Positions 42,364 through 50,583 of a DNA stretch of 64,000 bases are shown piece by piece (position 1 is the stretch's first letter; the number at the start of each line of letters is the position of its first letter). The stretch is taken from contig AP025583.1 of assembly GCA_022846095.1 (NCBI GenBank), positions 2,480,001 through 2,544,000 on the forward strand. The letters run 5' to 3'. Position numbers and translations under genes: made by a program. The stretch comes from Oscillospiraceae bacterium (GTDB lineage Bacteria > Bacillota > Clostridia > Oscillospirales > Oscillospiraceae). The notes below the pieces were generated by a model, which had not been told where the DNA came from, searched no databases, and was given only the letters and a program-made list of their open reading frames with translations.

Positions 42364-43668
42364 CTAGCCCCCCGTCAACGAATCGGGCAGCAGCTCGTTT
42401 TGAATGAGCTGCGCGTCGCTCTGCCGCCGGACGATCAGCGCGTCGCGGCCCTCACGCACCAGCACCACGGCCGGCACGTTCACCTTGTTGTAGTTGCTGG
42501 CCATGGCATACCCGTAGGCCCCCGTGGAGAAGGTGGCGAAAATGTCCCCCGGCTCCACGTTGGGAATCCGGGCGTCCCGGATAAGGATGTCGGTGGACTC
42601 GCAGCATTTCCCGGAGATGGTCACCGTCTGGCAGGGCTCCTCCCCCGCCCGGCTGGCCACCATGCCCTCGTACTCGGCCTGGTAGAGCCCCACCCGGATA
42701 TTGTCCGTCATGCCGCCGTCCACGCTGACGTACTTGCGCACGCCGGGGATCTCCTTGATGCTGCCCACCGTGTACAGGGTGAGCCCCGCCTCCCCCACCA
42801 GGCTGCGGCCGGGCTCGATGACCACGGCGGGCCGGGTGAGGCCGTGCTCCCTGCAGTAAGATATGGTCTGCTCCATCATGGGGTCGGTGAAGCAGCGGTA
42901 GGGCCTGCGCTCCTGCCCGGGCAGGTAGCGGATGCCGAAGCCGCCGCCGTAGTTTAGCTCCCGCACCTCGTAGCCGAAGCGCTCCTTGGTCTGGCGCGTG
43001 AGCTCCAGCGAGGTCTTCATGGCCTCCAGATGGGAGCGGTTGTCGAAGAGCTGGGAGCCCACGTGGAAGTGAAAGCCCATGAACTCCACCCACTCCGAGC
43101 CGATGGCGGCCCGGATGGCGGGGTAGATCACGTCCTCGTCCAGCGGGATGCCGAATTTGGAGTCCTTTTTGCCCGTGGAGATATAGGAGTGGGTGTCGTT
43201 CTCCACCTCCGGGGTGATGCGGTAGAGCACCCGCATCTTCCTGCCCTTCTCCCGGCAGATCTGTTCGATCAGCGCCAGCTCCTGGAGCCCGTCGATGACG
43301 ATCCGGCCGATGCCGTACTCCACGGCCAGCTCGATCTCCGCGCGCTGCTTGTTGTTGCCGTTGAACTCGATGCGCCCGGCGGGGAACCCGGCCTTGACGG
43401 CGGTGTACAGCTCTCCGCCCGACACCACGTCCAGGCACAGCCCCTCCCGCTCCACGATTTTGCACATGGCCAGGGTGCAGAAGGCCTTGCAGGCGTAGGC
43501 CGCCCGCACGTTTTCGTATTTCTGGAGAAAATCCCTGCGCAGCTCGGCGCACTTGTCCACGATGTCGCTCTCCGAGAACACGTAGAGGGGGGTGCCGTAG
43601 CGCCCGGCCAGCTCCACCGTGTCACAGCCGTCAAAAAACAGATGGTTTCCCCGCACTTCCCGAATCAT
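42364..43668 (-). CDS. lysA: diaminopimelate decarboxylase
   Basis: A 434-residue fold III PLP enzyme. The Schiff-base lysine is in AAYACKAFCT, the glycine loop is LNYGGGFGIRY, EPGRSLVGEAG contacts PLP phosphate, and the active-site Cys is in GKCCESTDIL. It makes L-lysine from meso-DAP, the last step of lysine synthesis. It lies 33 bases after the PatB-like gene on the same strand. The meso-DAP dehydrogenase gene at 57.7 kb supplies its substrate in one step, so this organism probably uses the dehydrogenase variant of the pathway. Confidence 0.93.
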   Translation of the reverse strand: MIREVRGNHLFFDGCDTVELAGRYGTPLYVFSESDIVDKCAELRRDFLQKYENVRAAYACKAFCTLAMCKIVEREGLCLDVVSGGELYTAVKAGFPAGRIEFNGNNKQRAEIELAVEYGIGRIVIDGLQELALIEQICREKGRKMRVLYRITPEVENDTHSYISTGKKDSKFGIPLDEDVIYPAIRAAIGSEWVEFMGFHFHVGSQLFDNRSHLEAMKTSLELTRQTKERFGYEVRELNYGGGFGIRYLPGQERRPYRCFTDPMMEQTISYCREHGLTRPAVVIEPGRSLVGEAGLTLYTVGSIKEIPGVRKYVSVDGGMTDNIRVGLYQAEYEGMVASRAGEEPCQTVTISGKCCESTDILIRDARIPNVEPGDIFATFSTGAYGYAMASNYNKVNVPAVVLVREGRDALIVRRQSDAQLIQNELLPDSLTGG

Positions 43669-43701
43669 AAGCTGTCCCCTTTCAAACGGCCGCCCGGCCG
43701 C

Positions 43702-44874
43702 TTACCGTGCGTCTGCCGCGGCCCTGAGCCGCCCCATGGCCCGCTCCAGCACGCTGCGGGGGCAGGCGGCGTTCAGGCGCATGAAGCCCTCTCCCCCGCT
43801 GCCGAAGCTGACGCCCGGATTCAGGCCCAGTCCGGCCCGACGCACCATAAATTCGGCCAGTTCCCCGTCGGGTAGCCCCAGTCCCCGGCAGTCCAGCCAC
43901 ATGAGATAGGTGGCCTCCGGCAGGTTGGGCCTTACCTGCGGGATGTACGCGGCGCAGTAGTCCCGCACGAACTGCATGTTCCCCTCCAGGTAGGGCAGCA
44001 GCTGGTCCAGCCACTCGTCCCCGCCGCGGAAGGCCGCCTCCATGGCCACCAGGCTGAAGCAGTTGTTGCGGGAGATGTCCAGCTTCCGCCAGAACTCGTT
44101 GAAGCGCTCCAGCTCCTCCCGGTTGGGGAACACGGTGGTGGAGGCCTGGAGCCCCGCCAGGTTGAAGGTCTTGGTGCCCGACAGGCAGGTGATGACCTGC
44201 CCGGCTGTCTCCGGGGACAGGGTGGCCGTGGGAATGTGCCGGTTCCCCCACAGCAGCAGGTCGGAGTGGATCTCGTCCGACACGATGCGCACGCCGTGGC
44301 CCGCGCACAGGCCGCACATGGCGCCGAGCTCCTCCCGCGTCCACACCCGGCCCACCGGGTTGTGGGGACTGCACAGGATAAACAGGGCCGGGCGCTGCGC
44401 CAGCGCCGCCTCGAAGGCCTCCAAATCCGCCGTGTAACGCCCGTCCTCCACCTTGAGGGGGGCCTCCAGGGGCCTGCGCCCCCACTTGGTGATGGCGCTG
44501 GCGAATTCGGGGTAGACCGGGGGCTGGATCAGGATGGGGTCCCCCGGCTTTGAGTAGAGCTCCACCAGCGCCGAAAGGGTGGGCACCACCCCGGGCGAGA
44601 AGGCCATCAGCCCGGCGTCCGGGCTCCAGCCGTGGCGCCGCTGCTGCCACTGGCTCACGGCCTCAAAATAGCTGTCCGGACGGGAAGTATACCCAAAGAT
44701 CCCCTGCGCCAGACGCGCCCCCATGGCGTCCATGATGGGCCGCGCCACGGCGAAGTCCATATCGGCCACCCAGAGCGGGATCACGTCGTCGGTGCCGAAC
44801 TTTTTGCGCCGCTCGTCGTACTTGGCGCTGAAATTGCCGCTGCGGTCTATCACCTGATCGAAATCATACTGCAT
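43702..44874 (-). CDS. MalY/PatB-type aminotransferase (cystathionine beta-lyase-like)
   Basis: A 390-residue class I/II aminotransferase-fold enzyme. VIPLWVADMDFAVARPI is the MalY/PatB signature, HNPVGRVWT and SDEIHSDLLL bind PLP, and the lysine is in LSGTKTFNLAGLQ. PatB enzymes cleave C-S bonds of cystathionine or cysteine conjugates; aminotransferase activity is also possible. I place the start at the ATG at 44874 rather than an in-frame TTG 12 bases upstream that lies on top of the GAGAGG site. It is cotranscribed with lysA. Confidence 0.88.
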   Translation of the reverse strand: MQYDFDQVIDRSGNFSAKYDERRKKFGTDDVIPLWVADMDFAVARPIMDAMGARLAQGIFGYTSRPDSYFEAVSQWQQRRHGWSPDAGLMAFSPGVVPTLSALVELYSKPGDPILIQPPVYPEFASAITKWGRRPLEAPLKVEDGRYTADLEAFEAALAQRPALFILCSPHNPVGRVWTREELGAMCGLCAGHGVRIVSDEIHSDLLLWGNRHIPTATLSPETAGQVITCLSGTKTFNLAGLQASTTVFPNREELERFNEFWRKLDISRNNCFSLVAMEAAFRGGDEWLDQLLPYLEGNMQFVRDYCAAYIPQVRPNLPEATYLMWLDCRGLGLPDGELAEFMVRRAGLGLNPGVSFGSGGEGFMRLNAACPRSVLERAMGRLRAAADAR

Positions 44875-44941
44875 ACCTGCATCCAACCTCTCCCGGGACT
44901 TTATTGCTCCCTTATTTTATATGTCTTCTTCCATTTTCCTG

Positions 44942-45496
44942 TTAAAGGCGTTCTTTCCCGCCGACCTCCCACACTCTGGGGATCGCGGCGCAAAAGCTGT
45001 ACAGCGCCATGAAAGCGGTGAATCCACGCTTACTGAATGGACCGTTTTTAATGAGTATTTCCTGTTCCTGACCCGCAAGCTTCATAAAATACCCGGTTTC
45101 TTTATACCCGTTGCGCAGATAAAACGCCTTGCGCCGCACCCTGTTTTCCAGGTCCTCCGCGTCCGCGCCGCAGGGCTCAATGGATACGATAATCTTGTTT
45201 TTGGGATGCAGCGCCTGGATCTGCTCCAAAATGCGGCCGCCGTACCCCTGGGAACGGATGTTTTCCTCCACCGCGAAAAACATGAGAAAGGTCTGCCTTC
45301 CCATTGCCGCCAGGTAGGCCAGCCCGCACAGGGTCTCCCCGTCGTAAAAGGACAGGAACTGGGTGTTCCACAGGCATGACATACCGAGCATCATGAAAAA
45401 CGGCATACGCTCCTCCTTGGGAAAGGAACGCTCATAGATCTCCCTTATTTCCACTTTCCGGCTACTGCTCAGGACCTTTTCCACACGCAAACTCAA
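44942..45496 (-). CDS. GNAT-family N-acetyltransferase
   Basis: A GNAT of about 184 residues. FFAVEENIRSQGYGGRILEQ (20 residues) holds the acetyl-CoA loop SQGYGGR, and VRRKAFYLRNGYKETGYFMK is motif B. The acceptor is unknown. No ATG with a ribosome binding site fits; the TTG at 45496 is eight bases after GGGAG and agrees with a promoter at 45537-45565, so it is the best start. A basic, hydrophobic C-terminus (GFTAFMALYSFCAAIP) is longer than usual and might touch the membrane. Confidence 0.72.
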   Translation of the reverse strand: MSLRVEKVLSSSRKVEIREIYERSFPKEERMPFFMMLGMSCLWNTQFLSFYDGETLCGLAYLAAMGRQTFLMFFAVEENIRSQGYGGRILEQIQALHPKNKIIVSIEPCGADAEDLENRVRRKAFYLRNGYKETGYFMKLAGQEQEILIKNGPFSKRGFTAFMALYSFCAAIPRVWEVGGKERL

Positions 45497-45536
45497 AAAT
45501 TCATCTCCCGTCGGCGCACCCGCATTATACCGTTTG

Positions 45537-45565
45537 ATTATAGCATAATCCAGGGGCACCGTAAA
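45537..45565 (-). promoter_or_regulatory. promoter of the GNAT gene
   Basis: On the minus strand TTTACG (45565-45560) and TATAAT (45542-45537) are separated by 17 bases. Confidence 0.7.
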
Positions 45566-45610
45566 CCGTCGAACCGTGGTCTTTTGACGCAGGATGCAGG
45601 TATCGTTGTT

Positions 45611-45724
45611 ACGGATAAGGCGCACCCTGTCATTGCGAGGAGGCCCCGCAGGGCCGACGCGGCAATCCGTCCCATCCCCGCACCGTAGGGGCGATTCACG
45701 AATCGCCCGCCTTCTCCGCCCTAG
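45611..45724. repeat. dispersed intergenic repeat, copy C
   Basis: It begins ACGGATAAGGCGCACC and ends CGCCTTCTCCGCCCTAG, inverted versions of the end motif. Inside are CATTGCGAGGAGGCCC...GGCAATCC and GGGGCGATTC...GAATCGCCC hairpins. It fills the gap between the HelD-like gene end and the GNAT gene promoter; GCAGGATGCAGGTATCGTTG precedes the left end, as near copy E. Confidence 0.75.
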
Positions 45725-45741
45725 TCGCATCAATCGTTGCA

Positions 45742-47781
45742 CTAAACATTGGGCAGCAGCGGTGAGGGATCGCCGGTATAGAGCAGGGTCAGGCGGTGCA
45801 TGGCACGGGTGCAGGCCACGTAGAGCAGGCTGCGGTCCCGGGGTCCGGCGTAGGCGGCGGCGCTCACGCCGGGCAGGATCACCTCGTCGAACTCCAGGCC
45901 CTTGGACATACCGATGGAGGCCACGGACACCCCGCCGGAAAAGCGCCGGCTCTCCTGTGTCAGCAGGTGTGCCCCGCAGATCCCGGAGATCGCCGCGTGG
46001 AGGGCGCGGGCCTCCCGCCCGGTCCTTGTGAGAATACCCAGCGTGGCGTGCTCCCCCGCCTCGAAGGCCCTGATCAGCGCGCTGATCCGCTCCAGCTCCT
46101 CCCGTTCGTCCCGGCAGGCCAGCACCGCCGGCGCCGCGCCGTGTCGCTCCACCGGCTCCAGCGTTGCCGCGGGCTGAATCCCCTGGGCGAAGCGCATGAT
46201 CTCCCAGGTGGAGCGGTAGCTCTTGTTCAGCTCCACGTACTCCGCCCCGGGGTAGAGCCCCCGGAGATCCTCCAGGGCGCCCGTGTGGTTGGGGTCCACC
46301 CGCTGGGCAAAGTCCCCCAGGATGGTCTTGGGGCAGGGGAAGAGCCTGTTGAGCACGGCGAACTGGACGGGCGTATAGTCCTGCATCTCGTCCACCACCA
46401 GGTGGCGGACCACCCCGCTTTGCTTCAGCCCCTCGAAGGCCCCGCGCAGGTAGAGGTAGGGGTACACGTCCTCCCACTCCAGGGTGTTCTTCGCGGGCGG
46501 GGCGAACAGCTCCGGCCTGCCCTGGGCCCGGTAGAACGCGCGGTAGAGCGCCAGGGTACTCTTGCAGCGCAGCATGGCCCGCAGGCGTCTTTCAATAACT
46601 CCCGCCGTGGGCAGGTCCTCTCCCACGTCCCCGAAGCGCGTGCGCAGCTCCCCCGCCATCTGCGCCAGGCGCGCCCGTATGGGGAGCCCGCCCAGGGCCT
46701 CGAACCGCGCCCGGATCCACTCCGCCGGGGCGGTGTGCTCCCCGACGGCGCAGTCGGCGGCCTCGAAGATCCCGGCCTGCGCCAGGAATCGATCCAGCCG
46801 CTCCACGAGGTCCGGGGCGGCCTTGAAGCGCGCGCGCTCCGCCCAGGCCCCGTCCCCCTCCTCCAGGGGATCCCGGGCGGGCAGGAAGGCCACGTCCCCC
46901 TCCAGCTGCACCTGCGCGATGTCCGCCAGGCCCAGCCCGCCCACGGGCGCCTCCCCCAGCTCGGGCAGTACGTTGGAGATGAAGTCCCCGAACACCCGGT
47001 TGGGCGAGAGGATGGTCACCCGCCCCGCCGACAGCCGGTCCTTGAACCGGTAGAGCAGATAGGCGATGCGGTGCAGGGCGATGGAGGTCTTGCCCGACCC
47101 CGCCGCCCCCTGGATGATCAGCACGTCCGCCCGCTCGTTGCGAATGACGCGGTTCTGCTCCTTCTGGATGGTGGAGATGATGGACTTCATCTTCTCGTCC
47201 GAGGTGCGGCTCAGCTCCCGCTGGAGCACGTCGTCCTGGATGTGGGCGCCGCTGTCCAGGGCGTATTCCAGCACGCCGCCCCGTATGCGGAACTGGCGCT
47301 TCCGGGTCAGCTCCCCTTCCACCCTGCCCGCCGGCGCGTCGTAGCCCGCCGGGCCCACCTCGCAGTCGTAGAACAGCCCGGCGATGGGGGAGCGCCAGTC
47401 GCAGATCAGCAGCTCGCCCCCGTGGCGGAAGGCGCTGGAGCCCAGATAGCACGGCTCCGCCGCCCCGCCACCCTCCTCCCGGAAATCGACCCGGGCGAAG
47501 TAGGGCGAGTCCTTCAGCCGGGCCAGCCGCTCCCGCACCTCCACGGCAAAGGCCCCCGAGCGGTCGATCCGCTTGAGCGCCAGCTCATTCTGGAACATCT
47601 CGTGGGGGTCGATCTCCCCCCGGTATTGGGACATGTAGCGCCGCTCGTCCCGGTACTCCCGGTCCATGCGCTCCACCCCGCGCTCGGCCTCCTCCAGCGC
47701 CTGCGCCAGCCTGCGGCTCACCAGGGCCAGGTGGGCCTCCTCCTCCGGGAAGAGGGCGGCGGACGGCGCCCCGCTACGCAT
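45742..47781 (-). CDS. HelD-like superfamily 1 ATPase (RNA polymerase recycling factor)
   Basis: A 679-residue protein. An N-terminal helical arm (about residues 8-65, LALVSRRLAQALEEAERGV) precedes a UvrD-like ATPase with Walker A GAAGSGKTSIALHRIAYLL, the late Walker B VDEMQDYTPVQ and VACTRAMHRLTLLY (motif VI). The split ATPase with the coiled-coil arm is the layout of HelD, which pries stalled RNA polymerase from DNA. The start at 47781 is set by AGGAGG seven bases upstream and overlaps the AraC-GNAT gene by eight bases. It could instead be a DNA helicase of the same family. Confidence 0.82.
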   Translation of the reverse strand: MRSGAPSAALFPEEEAHLALVSRRLAQALEEAERGVERMDREYRDERRYMSQYRGEIDPHEMFQNELALKRIDRSGAFAVEVRERLARLKDSPYFARVDFREEGGGAAEPCYLGSSAFRHGGELLICDWRSPIAGLFYDCEVGPAGYDAPAGRVEGELTRKRQFRIRGGVLEYALDSGAHIQDDVLQRELSRTSDEKMKSIISTIQKEQNRVIRNERADVLIIQGAAGSGKTSIALHRIAYLLYRFKDRLSAGRVTILSPNRVFGDFISNVLPELGEAPVGGLGLADIAQVQLEGDVAFLPARDPLEEGDGAWAERARFKAAPDLVERLDRFLAQAGIFEAADCAVGEHTAPAEWIRARFEALGGLPIRARLAQMAGELRTRFGDVGEDLPTAGVIERRLRAMLRCKSTLALYRAFYRAQGRPELFAPPAKNTLEWEDVYPYLYLRGAFEGLKQSGVVRHLVVDEMQDYTPVQFAVLNRLFPCPKTILGDFAQRVDPNHTGALEDLRGLYPGAEYVELNKSYRSTWEIMRFAQGIQPAATLEPVERHGAAPAVLACRDEREELERISALIRAFEAGEHATLGILTRTGREARALHAAISGICGAHLLTQESRRFSGGVSVASIGMSKGLEFDEVILPGVSAAAYAGPRDRSLLYVACTRAMHRLTLLYTGDPSPLLPNV

Positions 47782-48622
47782 ACCCGCCCTCCTGGGGCAG
47801 GACAAAGCGCTGGGTGGGGTAGCCGAACTCCACCAGCAGCTCGGCTTCCGCGAACCCCAGGCCCATAATCTCCCGGCGGTGCCCAGTGTCCGCCCGGTCC
47901 CCCGCCCGGTAGGTGGTGATGCTGATCTCCCTCCCCCGGGGCAGCCCGTCCATCACCTTCTCCAGGAAGGCCTGCGGGATCCCCCTGCCCCGGTAGAGGG
48001 GGTGGGTGCCCATAAAGTCGATGCATCCGTTTTCAGGCGAGAAGAGCAGGATGCCCGCCGCAATCTCCCCGTCCTTCAAAATCAGGGCCTGCCGGGCGGC
48101 GATCCGCGCCCGCAGCACCCGGAGGTACTCCTCCTCGTCCAGGCGGGGGAAGCCGTCCACCACCAGGCGCACCAGCTCCATCCAGCACGGGATGTCCTCC
48201 TCCCCGGCGGGCGCCGGCTCCCACCGGGGCTCCTCCCTGTCCTCCAGCATACGGTAGCGCTCCCTCAGCTCAAATTTCAGTTGCAGCGGGTAGAACGCCT
48301 CGTTATCCCGGAAGCGGCTGGGGGGCTGCTTGTACATGGCGGTAAACACGTCCGTGAATGCCTGCTGGCTCTCGTACCCCGCCATGAGCGCGATGTCCAG
48401 GATGGGCTGCGCGGAGAAGACCAGCAGCTTGGCGGCCTCGGTCAGCCGCCTGCGCTGGATATAGTCGTGGAGCGTCAGGCCCACCATCTGGGTAAACGTG
48501 CGGTGCAGGTAGTATTTGGAGTAGTGCACCGCGGCGGCCACCCGCTCCAAATCCAGCTCCCCGGCCAGGTGCTCCTCGATGTAGCCGATGGCCGCCGTTA
48601 TGATCTCTATACGATTGGGCAT
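47774..48622 (-). CDS. AraC-type HTH fused to a GNAT acetyltransferase
   Basis: A 282-residue fusion. Residues 1-105 are a double AraC helix-turn-helix (YIEEHLAGELDLERVAAAVH and MAGYESQQAFTDVFTAMYKQ, 20 residues each). Residues 150-282 are a GNAT domain with the acetyl-CoA loop HPLYRGRGIPQAFLEKVMDG. AraC proteins normally carry a ligand-binding domain in that place, so the GNAT may be a sensor for acetyl-CoA or an enzyme brought to DNA. AAGGAGGGAG lies about seven bases before the ATG. It is cotranscribed with the HelD-like gene. Confidence 0.85.
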   Translation of the reverse strand: MPNRIEIITAAIGYIEEHLAGELDLERVAAAVHYSKYYLHRTFTQMVGLTLHDYIQRRRLTEAAKLLVFSAQPILDIALMAGYESQQAFTDVFTAMYKQPPSRFRDNEAFYPLQLKFELRERYRMLEDREEPRWEPAPAGEEDIPCWMELVRLVVDGFPRLDEEEYLRVLRARIAARQALILKDGEIAAGILLFSPENGCIDFMGTHPLYRGRGIPQAFLEKVMDGLPRGREISITTYRAGDRADTGHRREIMGLGFAEAELLVEFGYPTQRFVLPQEGGYA

Positions 48623-48711
48623 ACGATCTCCCTCCTTCCATGGGCACAGATTATAGCAGATGAAGCGGCCCAGCTTTTCATCGTTCTTGCTGTTTTGTAA
48701 CCTGTGCCGCC

Positions 48712-48896
48712 ATGTCTGGTTCCCGCCATTGCGAGGGCGAACCCTGTCATTGCGAGGAGGCCCCGCGGGGCCGACGCGGCAATCCGTCCCATCCCCGTAC
48801 CGTAGGGGCCGATGCCCACATCGGCCCGCTGCTCCAGGCCCGTAGGGGCGATTCACGAATCGCCCGTCCACCATTACCCCCCTTATCCCCCTAAGC
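48712..48896. repeat. dispersed intergenic repeat, copy D (longest)
   Basis: Two CATTGCGAGG starts, then GGCCCCGCGGGGCC, GGCAATCC, the CCCATCCCCGTACCGTAGG module, GGGGCCGATG...CATCGGCCC and GGGGCGATTC...GAATCGCCC hairpins, ending CTTATCCCCCTAAGC (48882-48896). It has every module seen in copies A to C. Confidence 0.75.
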
Positions 48897-48923
48897 TACC
48901 ATTACGTTGCTTCTATCCCGCGC

Positions 48924-48967
48924 AAAGGCAAGGGGGCCCGGCTGGTCAGCCGGGCCCCCTTGCCTTT
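48924..48967. terminator. very stable 21-bp hairpin
   Basis: AAAGGCAAGGGGGCCCGGCTG (21 positions, 48924-48944, key ends AAAGGCAAG and GGCTG) pairs perfectly with 48947-48967 across a two-base loop. It separates repeat copy D from the tandem array and is likely a terminator for the minus-strand ATPase transcript. Confidence 0.75.
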
Positions 48968-48984
48968 CGTATCCCGCTATAGTT

Positions 48985-49433
48985 TAAACCCGCGATAAAC
49001 TGCTTGGCCGTGCGCGGCGTTCTCCCCGGATGGTGCATCCGCCCCAAGGAATCTGCGAATTCCTTGGGGGCCCCGTTTTATTTCATGTATCGCCAGGGCG
49101 GAATGAATCCGCCCTGGCTCCGCCGCATAAGCGGCGGCTCGCTGCGCTCGCATGGGAGATGCGGGCGGGCCTTCTACAGACTTAAACCCGCGATAAACTG
49201 CTTGGCAGTGCGCGGCGTCCGGCCGGGGTGGTGCATCCGCCCCAAGGAATCTGCAGATTCCTTGGGGGCCCCGTTTTATTTCATGTATCGCCAGGGCGGA
49301 ATGAATCCGCCCTGGCTCCGCCGCATAAGCGGCGGCTCGCTGCGCTCGCGTGGGAGATGCGGGCGGGCCTTCTACAGCCTTAAACCCGCGATAAACTGCT
49401 TGGCCGTGCGCGGCGTCCGGCCGGGGTGATGCA
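48985..49433. repeat. 198-bp tandem repeat containing the 3' end of the AAA+ gene
   Basis: Units start at 48985, 49183 and 49381, exactly 198 bases apart. The third is partial and is the real 3' end of the AAA+ gene. Each full unit repeats the last 16 or so codons and stop of that gene, then three hairpins: CCAAGGAATC/GATTCCTTGG, GCCAGGGCGGA/TCCGCCCTGGC and GCCGC/GCGGC. GTGGGAGATGC in the unit is also complementary to GCATCTCCCAC inside the gene. 198 is a multiple of three, so a long antisense-like open frame runs through but is not a gene. Confidence 0.9.
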
Positions 49434-50571
49434 TCTCCCACTTGACCGCCTCGGCGCGCAGCGTCTCCCGCTCCAGCTCCACGCCGTACAGCGCCGCCAT
49501 GCGCTCCACCATGTCCAGAAAATCCGCCTTGTTCAGCGTGAGGTAGGGGATGCGCAGGCCGAAGCGGTCGGACAGGGAGGTCTTCTCCTGGATGGTCTCG
49601 AAGGCGTCCACCTCGTCCCCCGCCCGGTCGGAGAAGGTCTGCCGCACCAGATGGCGGCGGTTGGAGGTGGCGTAGATGGCCACGTTGGCGGGCCGGGGCT
49701 CCAGCCCGCCCTCCAGGATGGTTTTCAGCACCGAGTACGTCCTGTCGTCCTGGTCAAAGGCCAGATCGTCGATGAACAGGATGAACTTCCGCCGCCGCCC
49801 GGCCAGCATGCGGATCAGCACGGGCAGGTCGGCCAGCCCCTCCTTCTGCACCTCGATGAGGCGCAGATCGTCAAAGCCCTCCAGGTGGAGCAGGGCCTTC
49901 ACCGTGGCCGACTTCCCGGTGCCGCTGTCGCCGTAGAGCAGCACGTTGTTGACCAGGTTGCCCTCCATCATGGCCCGGGTGTTGGCCACCACCTGGTCCC
50001 GCTGCAGCTCGTACCCCAGCATCTCCTCCGGGGCGGGGCTGTCCGGGCGCTCCACGGGCAGCAGCCGCCCGTCCTCCCACAAAAAGGCCCGGTACTTGGC
50101 GAACACGCCCGCGCCCCGGGCCCGGTAAAAGGCCATCAGGGCCTCAAAATCGAAGGGGGCCCCCGCCGTCCAGCGGGGCAGCTCCTCCAGCACCGGGTCC
50201 TCGGCGGCGGAGACCAGCTCCTTGAGGCGCGCCACCACCCGCTCGCAGTCCAGCCCGGCCAGCTGGGAGAAGGTCTCCACGTCCCGCCGGGCGGCGGCGG
50301 CCAGGGCCGGGTCCTCCCCACCCCGCTCCACCAGCCGGGCGTAGGGGGATTCCTCGTAGCGCAGCTTGTCGTGCAGCCACTCCCCCAGGCTCTTCCAGCC
50401 GCCGGTGCGCAGGGTGAAAAAGAGGCGGGTGTACCGCTCCACCGCCTCCTCCCCCCTGCCCGCCGACAGGGCGTCCAGCAGGGAGACCGCCAGCCCCATC
50501 AGCTCCTCGTCCATCAGGTGCTTGTAGGCCGCCACCCCCCGCAGGGCAAAGCGCAGTCCTTCCACAGTCAT
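49372..50571 (-). CDS. DUF815-type AAA+ ATPase
   Basis: A 399-residue protein with an N-terminal helical region (1-180) and a DUF815 AAA+ domain: Walker A LLYGDSGTGKSATVKALL, Walker B FILFIDDLAF, sensor 1 IYATSNRRH and sensor 2 region near HHPGRTPRTAKQFIAGL. DUF815 proteins resemble DnaA/DnaC-type AAA+ but their role is unknown. It follows the second ATPase gene by 12 bases, so the two are cotranscribed. The last codons are part of the 198-bp tandem repeat. Confidence 0.85.
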   Translation of the reverse strand: MTVEGLRFALRGVAAYKHLMDEELMGLAVSLLDALSAGRGEEAVERYTRLFFTLRTGGWKSLGEWLHDKLRYEESPYARLVERGGEDPALAAAARRDVETFSQLAGLDCERVVARLKELVSAAEDPVLEELPRWTAGAPFDFEALMAFYRARGAGVFAKYRAFLWEDGRLLPVERPDSPAPEEMLGYELQRDQVVANTRAMMEGNLVNNVLLYGDSGTGKSATVKALLHLEGFDDLRLIEVQKEGLADLPVLIRMLAGRRRKFILFIDDLAFDQDDRTYSVLKTILEGGLEPRPANVAIYATSNRRHLVRQTFSDRAGDEVDAFETIQEKTSLSDRFGLRIPYLTLNKADFLDMVERMAALYGVELERETLRAEAVKWEMHHPGRTPRTAKQFIAGLRL

Positions 50572-50583
50572 CGGGATTCCTCC

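Noticed and set aside
45796-47868. A 690-codon plus-strand open frame opposite the HelD-like gene
   Set aside because: Antisense shadow; HelD-like motifs are clear on the minus strand.
48985-49433. CRISPR array
   Set aside because: The repeats are 198 bp long, contiguous and without unique spacers. No cas genes are in the window.
48977-49441. A 154-codon minus-strand open frame with internal protein repeats
   Set aside because: It exists only because the tandem unit is 198 bases, a multiple of three. It runs in a different frame from the AAA+ gene end and has no ribosome binding site.
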